The position numbers were made by a program, and so were the translations under genes. DNA of 5,969 nt, taken from NCBI GenBank assembly GCA_948829205.1, contig CAQLOA010000079.1, forward strand, positions 1 to 5,969, in the 5' to 3' direction. Positions 1 to 4,668 of this stretch are shown here, one piece after another. This DNA is from an uncultured Eggerthellaceae bacterium (GTDB lineage: Bacteria > Actinomycetota > Coriobacteriia > Coriobacteriales > Eggerthellaceae). The notes below the pieces were generated by a model. The model worked only from the letters and a program-made list of their open reading frames with translations, was not told the origin of the DNA and did not search any database. The stretch's first letter is position 1. Each line of letters starts with the position of its first letter.

Positions 1-480
1 GCGTTGCGCCTGGCGCACGCCATCGAGGAGGTGAAGGAGACCGTCAGCTTCTGCAGCCAATGCTTCAACTACGCAGAAGGCGACCTGTGCGACATCTGCG
101 CCAGCCCCCGGCGCGACAAGTCGGCCATATGCGTGGTCAGCGAGCCGCGCGACATCCCCCCCATCGAACGCACCGGCGTATTCGGAGGCGTGTACCACGT
201 GCTTGGAGGGGCCCTTTCCCCCATGGAGGGCATCGGTCCCGAAGACCTTCACGTGGCCGAGCTGATGGGCCGGCTTTCTTCGAGCGAGGTCGACGAGGTG
301 GTCATCGCCACCAACCCCAACATCGAGGGCGAGACGACGGCCACGTACCTTGCGCGGCTCATAAGCCCGCTTGGAATCCTGGTCACGCGCCCGGCAAGCG
401 GGCTTCCCGTCGGTGGCGACCTGGAATTCGCCGACGAGCTCACCCTTGGGCGTGCGATAGAGGCGCGCCGCGAGATATAG
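1..480 (+). CDS. recR: Recombination mediator protein RecR, 5'-truncated by window edge
   Basis: RecR acts with RecF and RecO to load RecA at single-strand gaps during recombinational repair in the cytoplasm. The frame is open to base 1, and the visible 159 residues match the family from about residue 41 of the usual ~200, so the N-terminal helix-hairpin-helix region lies outside the window. Seen here: a C4 zinc finger (FCSQC...LCDIC), then a Toprim domain with CVVSEPRDI, the conserved HVLGGALSPMEGIGPEDL segment and ATNPNIEGE, and a C-terminal GLPVGGDLEFADELTLGRAI close to textbook RecR. The stop is TAG at 478-480. The mobBA start follows after 22 bases, so the two are probably co-transcribed. 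The TTG at position 4 is an internal leucine codon, not the start. Identification is firm. Confidence 0.96.
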   Translation, partial: ALRLAHAIEEVKETVSFCSQCFNYAEGDLCDICASPRRDKSAICVVSEPRDIPPIERTGVFGGVYHVLGGALSPMEGIGPEDLHVAELMGRLSSSEVDEVVIATNPNIEGETTATYLARLISPLGILVTRPASGLPVGGDLEFADELTLGRAIEARREI

Positions 481-502
481 CACGGATCCGAAGGAGACCC
501 CA

Positions 503-1753
503 ATGGTCGAAGTCCCAAGCCCCGCAATCGCAGTCGTAGGACGGCACAATTCCGGCAAGACGACCCTGGTGGTCAAGCTGATCTCCGAGCTTGCGTCGCG
601 CGGCTTCGACGTGGGGTCGATCAAGCACCACAGCCATGGCGACTTCGACATAGACTATCCAGGAAAGGACTCCTACCGCCACCGCGAGGCGGGGGCCACC
701 GACACGGTCATCGCCTCCCCCCACAAGATGGCGCGCGTGCGCACGATGGACCACGAGGTCGAATGCGCGGAAATCGTTGCAACCATGCCGGGGCATGACA
801 TAGTGATAGTGGAAGGGTACCGGAAGAGCGGGCTTCCCACCATCGAGATAATGCGCTTGGCGAACGAGGCCGACTCGGCCGTCGCCGCGGCATTCCTTGA
901 AAGCGCGCGCCGCGGCGACGATTTGGGTGCCGACCACGTGCAGATGGGGAAGCGCGACCCGCGGCACGCCGCCGACATAGAAAACAAGATGCCCACGTCC
1001 AACACGGTCGCCGTGGTCACAGACATACCCGACGCCCGCGAGGCGGCGGCCGTCTACGGCATCCCCTGCTTCGACGTGGACGACGTGCGGCAGATAACCG
1101 ACTTCGTCGAGGCTCACTTCACCCGTCCGCGCGTGACGGTGGTGATACAGGCCGGCGGAGAAAGCAGGCGCATGGGCCAGTCGAAGGCGCTCGTCGAGTT
1201 CAACGGGCGCCCGCTGATCTGCCGCATCGTGGAAAGGCTGCGTCCCGCCGCCGACGAGATGGTGATAACCACGAACGAGGCCGACAAGCTGCAGTTCCTC
1301 TACGGAATGTTCCCCGACGTGGAGTTGACGCTCGCGCCCGACGCCTACGACAGGCGCGGGGCGCTTCCCGGGCTTTACACGGCGCTCGATGCCGCCAGGT
1401 GCCCGTTCGTGGCCATAGTGGCGTGCGACATGGTGTTCGCAAGCCCGCGCCTTGTGGTGGCCGAGGCGATCGAGATGGCCGAGACCGACGCCGACATCGT
1501 CGTGCCGGTGAACAAGCATGGGTTCGAGCCCTTCCATGCCACCTATCGCAAGGACACGTGCCTGCCCGCGGTGCGCAGGTCGATCGATTCGGGGAAGTCG
1601 CGCGTGCAGTCCGTGTTCGAGGACGACGCGATAAAGGTGGTGGAGTTCTCCCAGGACAAGGTGCTGCGCGTCGAGCCCCGCGGAGGGTGCTTCATCAACA
1701 CCAACACACCCGACGAACTGGCGCACATCGAGAAGAGCTTCCTGGGGGAGTAG
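503..1753 (+). CDS. mobBA: Fused MobB-MobA molybdenum cofactor guanylyltransferase
   Basis: This 416-residue protein joins two proteins usually encoded separately. Residues ~1-206 are MobB-like: a P-loop GRHNSGKT (13-20), KHHSHGDFDID (41-51), GKDSYRHREAGA (54-65) and VEGYRKSGLPTIEI (103-116), closely matching E. coli MobB motifs. Residues ~210-416 are MobA-like: the nucleotide-binding loop QAGGESRRMGQSKAL (216-230), RGALPGL, ACDMVF and the C-terminal FINTNTPDEL. MobA transfers GMP from GTP to molybdopterin to make the MGD cofactor of molybdoenzymes; MobB is an accessory GTPase. About 50 residues (119-168) separate IEIMR from VAVVTDIP, where E. coli MobB has about 14, so there is a charged insertion. 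Position 227 is Ser where many MobA proteins have Asp; with the AGG loop and NTP motif MobA is still favoured over the CTP-using MocA. The ATG at 503 follows AAGGAG (491-496) at a good distance. The downstream ferredoxin gene starts 4 bases after the stop. Confidence 0.9.
   Translation: MVEVPSPAIAVVGRHNSGKTTLVVKLISELASRGFDVGSIKHHSHGDFDIDYPGKDSYRHREAGATDTVIASPHKMARVRTMDHEVECAEIVATMPGHDIVIVEGYRKSGLPTIEIMRLANEADSAVAAAFLESARRGDDLGADHVQMGKRDPRHAADIENKMPTSNTVAVVTDIPDAREAAAVYGIPCFDVDDVRQITDFVEAHFTRPRVTVVIQAGGESRRMGQSKALVEFNGRPLICRIVERLRPAADEMVITTNEADKLQFLYGMFPDVELTLAPDAYDRRGALPGLYTALDAARCPFVAIVACDMVFASPRLVVAEAIEMAETDADIVVPVNKHGFEPFHATYRKDTCLPAVRRSIDSGKSRVQSVFEDDAIKVVEFSQDKVLRVEPRGGCFINTNTPDELAHIEKSFLGE
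1744..1750 (+). promoter_or_regulatory. Ribosome binding site selecting a GTG start for the ferredoxin gene
   Basis: GGGGGAG lies inside the last codons of mobBA, 7 bases before GTG at 1758. This favours GTG over the in-frame ATG at 1776, whose nearest GGAG is only 2 bases away. The overlap suggests translational coupling to mobBA. Confidence 0.7.
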
Positions 1754-1757
1754 CGCC

Positions 1758-2930
1758 GTGCCGTCGTTCGGAGACATGCTGGAGGTCGTGGACCTCCTGC
1801 AGCTCAAGGCGATCTCGGTCCGCGAGGACCGGTGCGTTGCGGTGCGCAACCGCAACTCGAAGTGCCAGAGGTGCGTCGAGGCCTGCATCGTCGACGCCGT
1901 CACCGTCAGCCACAACGAGGTGAAGATCGACTCCGGCGCCTGCGTGAACTGCGGGTGCTGCATCGCGGTGTGCCCGACCGGGGCGCTTTCCGCCGTGGAG
2001 CCTTCGCAGGCCGCGCTCGAGGAGGAGGCATGCAGGGCGGGCGACCCTTCCAGTGGAACCTCCATAGTCGCATGCGCGCGCAAGGCGGCCAGGAAGGAGG
2101 GCGATCCCGAGAAGTATGCAGAGGTGCCCTGCCTCGGCCATCTGACCGAGGAGGAGCTGATGAACGTGGCCGCTTCCGGCTACGACGACGTCGTTCTGGT
2201 GGACGGCGACTGCGCTTCATGCAAGTTCGGCGCCGCGTCGGCATATATAAGCGACATGGTGGCGAACGCATGCAAGCTTCTGGATGGATGCGGTGCCGAG
2301 GCCATAGTCACGCGCACGTCGGAATTCCCGCCCGAGGCCATCGACCGCGAATCGGCCAACATTCGCGGGAAAAGCCGCCGCGGGCTGATGCGGCAGACCG
2401 GAAGCTACGTCAAGACCGTGGCCGGCAACGTCGCGCAGAAGACCATAGACGAGAAGCTGGGCCGGGGCAAGGAGCCCGTGACCCTGCGGGACCGGCTTGG
2501 CGCCGGCAAGAGCGGGAAGATGCCCACCTTCTCTCCATCGGCGAACTATCGCATCCTGGAAGACATGGAGAAGCTTGCCCCGTCGCACGCCCCTGAGGCC
2601 GTCATCGACACGCGGCATTTCGGCATCGTGTCGATCGAGGCCGACAGGTGCTCGGGATGTGGAATGTGCGTGATGTTCTGCCCAACGGGCGCGCTGAAGT
2701 TCGACGATTTCGACGAACCTGACGACCCCGACCACCGTTACCTTGAGTTCCAGGCCGCCGACTGCACGCAGTGCATGCTGTGCAAGGACGTGTGCCTGCG
2801 CTATTGCCTCGAGGTGGATTCGAAGGTTCCCGTGAGAGAGCTGTTCGACTTCGAGCCCAGGCTGGTCGAGATAGCGCGCCCGCAGCACCCTTCCGGGCTT
2901 TCCAGCTTCCGCCTTCGCACACAGAAATAA
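1758..2930 (+). CDS. Polyferredoxin-like 4Fe-4S protein with four cluster motifs
   Basis: This 390-residue soluble protein has no signal peptide or membrane segment. Near the N-terminus are C26-x9-C36-x2-C39-x3-C43, an unusually spaced motif, and the classical C62-x2-C65-x2-C68-x3-C72-PTGA. Near the C-terminus are C298-x2-C301-x2-C304-x3-C308-PTGA and C336-x2-C339-x2-C342-x3-C346. These would bind up to four [4Fe-4S] clusters. The middle has C106, C125 (VPCLGHLTEEEL), a hydrophobic strand DDVVLVDGDC and a C152-x2-C155 pair. That order resembles the MvhD/FlpD delta-subunit domain of hydrogenase-heterodisulfide reductase systems; the resemblance is my inference from pattern, not a search. Residues ~185-270 are basic and low in motifs, probably a linker. 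The position just after mobBA suggests electron transfer to or from a molybdoenzyme such as a formate dehydrogenase, but the partner is not in the window. Ferredoxin-type binding is certain; the precise role is unknown. Confidence 0.88.
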   Translation: MPSFGDMLEVVDLLQLKAISVREDRCVAVRNRNSKCQRCVEACIVDAVTVSHNEVKIDSGACVNCGCCIAVCPTGALSAVEPSQAALEEEACRAGDPSSGTSIVACARKAARKEGDPEKYAEVPCLGHLTEEELMNVAASGYDDVVLVDGDCASCKFGAASAYISDMVANACKLLDGCGAEAIVTRTSEFPPEAIDRESANIRGKSRRGLMRQTGSYVKTVAGNVAQKTIDEKLGRGKEPVTLRDRLGAGKSGKMPTFSPSANYRILEDMEKLAPSHAPEAVIDTRHFGIVSIEADRCSGCGMCVMFCPTGALKFDDFDEPDDPDHRYLEFQAADCTQCMLCKDVCLRYCLEVDSKVPVRELFDFEPRLVEIARPQHPSGLSSFRLRTQK

Positions 2931-2938
2931 AAAGCCTA

Positions 2939-3065
2939 CTCAAACAATGAAGCGATATCGCCTTGCGGGCTCTGAATAATAAGGCACCCACAAGCCCCGC
3001 GCGCAGGTTGCGCAGCGAACGGAAACGTCCAGTGGACGTTTCCGCCGAGCGAGCCATTGCTTGAG
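2939..3065. repeat. Secondary inverted pair overlapping the nested palindrome
   Basis: CTCAAACAATG at 2939-2949 is, with one transition, the reverse complement of CATTGCTTGAG at 3055-3065 (10 of 11). One copy lies outside and one inside the 136-base palindrome, so pairing them would compete with the main arms. It may be a chance match. Confidence 0.4.
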
Positions 3066-3101
3066 CACGGGTCTTGTGGGTGCCTTATTATTCAGAGCCC
3101 G
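2966..3101. repeat. 136-base nested palindrome with perfect 29-bp terminal arms
   Basis: Bases 2966-2994 and 3073-3101 are perfect reverse complements; the outer ends read CGGGCTCTGAATAATAAGG. The next inner bases (2996-2999 with 3068-3071, and further short runs) also pair. Near the centre is a second perfect stem, 3020-3044. The arms place a GC-rich stem (GGCACCCACAAG) next to TTATTATT on either strand, so the structure could act as a bidirectional terminator between the converging ferredoxin and synthetase genes. The 78-base interior is far longer than a terminator loop, so a MITE-like or REP-like element is equally possible. The arm starts GGGCTCTG, like many ISL3-family ends, but I see no 8-bp target duplication, only a 3-bp TTG on both sides. 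There is no coding content. Confidence 0.85.
3020..3044. repeat. Perfect 11-bp hairpin at the centre of the nested palindrome
   Basis: CGGAAACGTCC and GGACGTTTCCG are exact reverse complements around the triplet AGT. The centre is within about two bases of the centre of the 29-bp outer arms, so the element folds as one long, near-concentric cruciform. No T-run follows it, so alone it is not a terminator. Confidence 0.85.
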
Positions 3102-3829
3102 TTGGCGAGGAGCTGCATGCGCTTCTCTACGCCCTCGATGATCTCGGAGCATTCCTTCAGCTCGGGGCCTACGTCGACGCCGTCCACGGCATGCACGCGC
3201 TTGTACTTCAAGTCGTGTTCGAGGCTTGCCCAGAAGTCCATGGCGATGGTGCGGATCTGGATCTCGACCGGGATGTCCTTGCGGCCTTCGAGGAAGAAGA
3301 CGGGCAGCTTCACGATGAAGTGCAGGCTGCGGTAGCCGTTCTTCTTCGGGTCGGCGATGTAGTCCTTTATGGTCACGACCTCGAGGTCTGCCTGCTTCTG
3401 CAGGTAGTCGAGGATGTCGTATGCGTCCTGGACGTAGGACACGATGACGCGAAGCCCCGCGATGTCCATGATGTATTGCTCCATAGCCTCGAGCGTTGGC
3501 TCCTTGCCGTACCTGTTCAGCTTCTCGAAGATGGAGGGAACGGACTTCATGCGCGACTCTATGTGATGGATGGGGTTGCGGTTCTGGCGCAGCTTGAGTT
3601 CCTGGTCAAGCGTCTCCAAGCGCGTCTCCATCTGCCGCATGGCCGCGTAGTACTTCTGCAGGACGTCCTGCGCTGCGAACTCGAGCATCGTCAGGGTCTC
3701 GATGTCGCTCGGCGTGAGGGTCTGGTTCTGCGCCGAATGCGAAAGCGGCTTCCCCACGTGGTCTTGCGCCATCCTGTGCGCCACCGATGCGCCGAGCCTT
3801 ATCTCGTCGAGGGAGTTTCTGTGGCTCAT
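3092..3829 (-). CDS. Small alarmone synthetase, RelP/RelQ-type GTP pyrophosphokinase
   Basis: This 245-residue cytoplasmic protein would transfer pyrophosphate from ATP to GDP or GTP to make (p)ppGpp. It is a single-domain synthetase: there is no HD hydrolase, TGS or ACT domain, and the length fits small alarmone synthetases (~210-260). Visible motifs are HHIESRMKSVPSIFEKL (88-104), MDIAGLRVIVSYVQDAYDI (121-139), KDYIADPKKNGYRSLHFIV (155-173) and VEIQIRTIAMDFWASLEH (188-205), which hold the nucleotide- and Mg-binding residues of the RelA/SpoT fold. About 45 N-terminal residues of little conservation precede the core. The ATG at 3829 follows AAAAGGAG (plus-strand 3837-3844) by 7 bases, so the start is well supported. 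The last two codons and the TGA lie inside the right arm of the 136-base palindrome. RelP versus RelQ cannot be decided here. It is divergent from mihF. Confidence 0.93.
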   Translation of the reverse strand: MSHRNSLDEIRLGASVAHRMAQDHVGKPLSHSAQNQTLTPSDIETLTMLEFAAQDVLQKYYAAMRQMETRLETLDQELKLRQNRNPIHHIESRMKSVPSIFEKLNRYGKEPTLEAMEQYIMDIAGLRVIVSYVQDAYDILDYLQKQADLEVVTIKDYIADPKKNGYRSLHFIVKLPVFFLEGRKDIPVEIQIRTIAMDFWASLEHDLKYKRVHAVDGVDVGPELKECSEIIEGVEKRMQLLANGL

Positions 3830-4117
3830 TCGAGGTCTCCTTTTCGGCCTACGATTCCATTTTAGCGCAGAAGGAGTCGTTGGCGGTATATCAAGACACT
3901 ATATATGGTAGGGCAGGACACCGTGCATGCCAAATATGCTGTAGCTGGGAACAATTTTGGAATTTCTCCCGCATCCCGGGGGATTTTGATTTAATATCTT
4001 CATTACTTGATTACCGGCTGCACGCAATTCACTTTTAAATCCAGCTCCGCGCGCGCCACACACAAACTGCGGACGCGCCTTCGGTGGGCGAAGTCTGCTC
4101 GAGAGAAAGAGACAAAT
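3830..4117. promoter_or_regulatory. Divergent intergenic region between synthetase gene and mihF
   Basis: This 288-base region is clearly richer in A and T than the genes, notably 3881-3910 and 3951-4040, and must hold the promoters of both divergent genes. On the minus strand TTGGCA (plus-strand 3928-3933) lies 17 bases from TACCAT (3905-3910), a weak candidate promoter for the synthetase gene. On the plus strand TAATAT (3992-3997) and TTGATT (4007-4012) look promoter-like but have no partner at 16-18 bases. The short palindrome ATCCC-GG-GGGAT lies at 3973-3984. I see no convincing gene; the frame open upstream of mihF from 4007 lacks conserved character. Confidence 0.45.
4069..4098 (+). other. 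Hairpin in the mihF 5' leader
   Basis: GCGGAC (4069-4074) pairs with GTCTGC (4093-4098), one pair being G-T, and CGCCT (4076-4080) pairs with GGGCG (4086-4090, one G-T) around a 5-base loop. An unpaired G and an AA bulge separate the two stems. It ends 19 bases before the mihF ATG, which has only a weak purine-rich ribosome site (GAGAAAGAGAC, 4103-4113). The hairpin could stabilise the mRNA or tune translation. No T-run follows, so it is not a terminator. Confidence 0.45.
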
Positions 4118-4426
4118 ATGCCAGCACCTACCATGACCCCTGAGCAGCGCGCAGCAGCACTTGAGAAGGCCCGCGTCGTCCGTGCGCAGCGCTCCGAGCT
4201 CACCAAGAAGCTTTCCATGGGCATCATGTCTGCCGACGAAGCCCTCAAGAAGGCTGACGACCCGGTCATTGGTCGCATGAAGGTCAAGTCCTTCGTCAAC
4301 TCCCTGCCTGGCTATGGCAAGGTGAAGACCGAGAAGCTCATGGAGGAGCTTGGCATTCCCGAGGGTCGTCGCATCCAGGGCCTCGGCACCAAGCAGATGG
4401 AGAACCTGAAGGCTGCCCTGAAGTAG
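4118..4426 (+). CDS. mihF: Actinobacterial integration host factor mIHF
   Basis: This 102-residue basic protein is a nucleoid-associated DNA-binding protein of the mIHF family known from mycobacteria and Streptomyces; it is not homologous to the E. coli IhfAB dimer. The N-terminus TPEQRAAALEKA (7-18) is characteristic, followed by a long basic helix, then MKVKSFVNSLPGYGKVK (54-70) and EELGIPEGRRIQGLGTKQ (76-93), the H2TH DNA-binding part. The length equals the family norm (~105). The ATG at 4118 is chosen because homology starts there; the upstream in-frame extension from 4007 is not conserved in character. The Shine-Dalgarno is weak. Its four isoleucines use ATC or ATT and never ATA, unlike the neighbours, as expected for a highly expressed gene. 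In mycobacteria mihF precedes gmk; here it is monocistronic, ending in a strong terminator. The protein may compact DNA, assist phage integration and tune transcription. Confidence 0.95.
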   Translation: MPAPTMTPEQRAAALEKARVVRAQRSELTKKLSMGIMSADEALKKADDPVIGRMKVKSFVNSLPGYGKVKTEKLMEELGIPEGRRIQGLGTKQMENLKAALK

Positions 4427-4435
4427 CTCGCTGTT

Positions 4436-4496
4436 CCGACATACAACAAAATAAAGAGCCCTGGTTTCCAGGGCTCTTTATTTTGTTGTATGTCGG
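4436..4496. terminator. Bidirectional terminator with a perfect 29-bp stem
   Basis: It starts 9 bases after the mihF stop. Bases 4436-4464 pair perfectly with 4468-4496 around a TTT loop. The GC core AGAGCCCTGG/CCAGGGCTCT is flanked by AAAATAA on the left and TTATTTT on the right, the classic A-tract, stem, T-tract order, and it works on both strands. It can therefore serve mihF (plus) and the converging aminotransferase gene (minus). A stem this long with no mismatch is far beyond what termination needs. Confidence 0.93.
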
Positions 4497-4506
4497 CTGA
4501 CGCTGC

Positions 4507-4606
4507 GGCTTTCCGTGGCATTCCATCTTGGCTTTCAACGATTTCGCCATGGCGCGAAGGCCAATGGCTTATCGTTTCAAGCCAAGATGGAGCGCCACGG
4601 AAAGCC
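4507..4606. repeat. 100-base imperfect palindrome between mihF and the aminotransferase gene
   Basis: The outer arms GGCTTTCCGTGGC (4507-4519) and its exact complement (4594-4606) are followed inward by a 2x2 mismatch, TCCATCTTGGCTT (4522-4534) with AAGCCAAGATGGA (4579-4591), another 2-base mismatch, AACGAT with ATCGTT, a small internal loop and GCCAT (4546-4550) with ATGGC (4564-4568). Almost the whole segment folds as one hairpin with small internal loops. No T-run follows on either strand, so it is not a normal terminator. No reading frame of note fits it. It may be a REP- or MITE-like repeat, a structured 3' UTR, or a processed RNA. The spacer 4607-4668 to the aminotransferase stop shows nothing recognisable. 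Confidence 0.85.
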
Positions 4607-4668
4607 TCGCTTGCTTTGGCCAACTTCCGAGGCGTTCGAGGCGGGGCGGAGTCGTTTTTCTCGGCGGC

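Noticed and set aside
440..2083. A 547-codon open frame on the minus strand opposite mobBA and the ferredoxin gene
   Set aside because: It is a high-GC antisense shadow: His/Arg/Val-rich, no recognisable motif, and it overlaps two well-supported genes and recR.
2952..2961. Perfect 10-bp palindrome GCGATATCGC just left of the 136-base element
   Set aside because: Short, without a second copy in the window or a nearby promoter; chance is sufficient.
2602..3057. A minus-strand frame running from the palindrome interior into the ferredoxin gene
   Set aside because: Arg/Ser-rich translation with no motif, opposite a conserved ferredoxin domain.
2966..3101. A target-site duplication flanking the 136-base palindrome
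   Set aside because: Only a 3-bp TTG occurs on both sides; an 8-bp repeat as expected for ISL3-type insertion is absent.
3074..3865. A 263-codon plus-strand frame opposite the alarmone synthetase gene
   Set aside because: It is the antisense shadow of a conserved gene, Leu/Val/His-rich, with no Shine-Dalgarno and no family resemblance.
4007..4117. An upstream TTG start extending mIHF by 37 residues
   Set aside because: The extension is unlike the family N-terminus, and homology starts exactly at the ATG at 4118.
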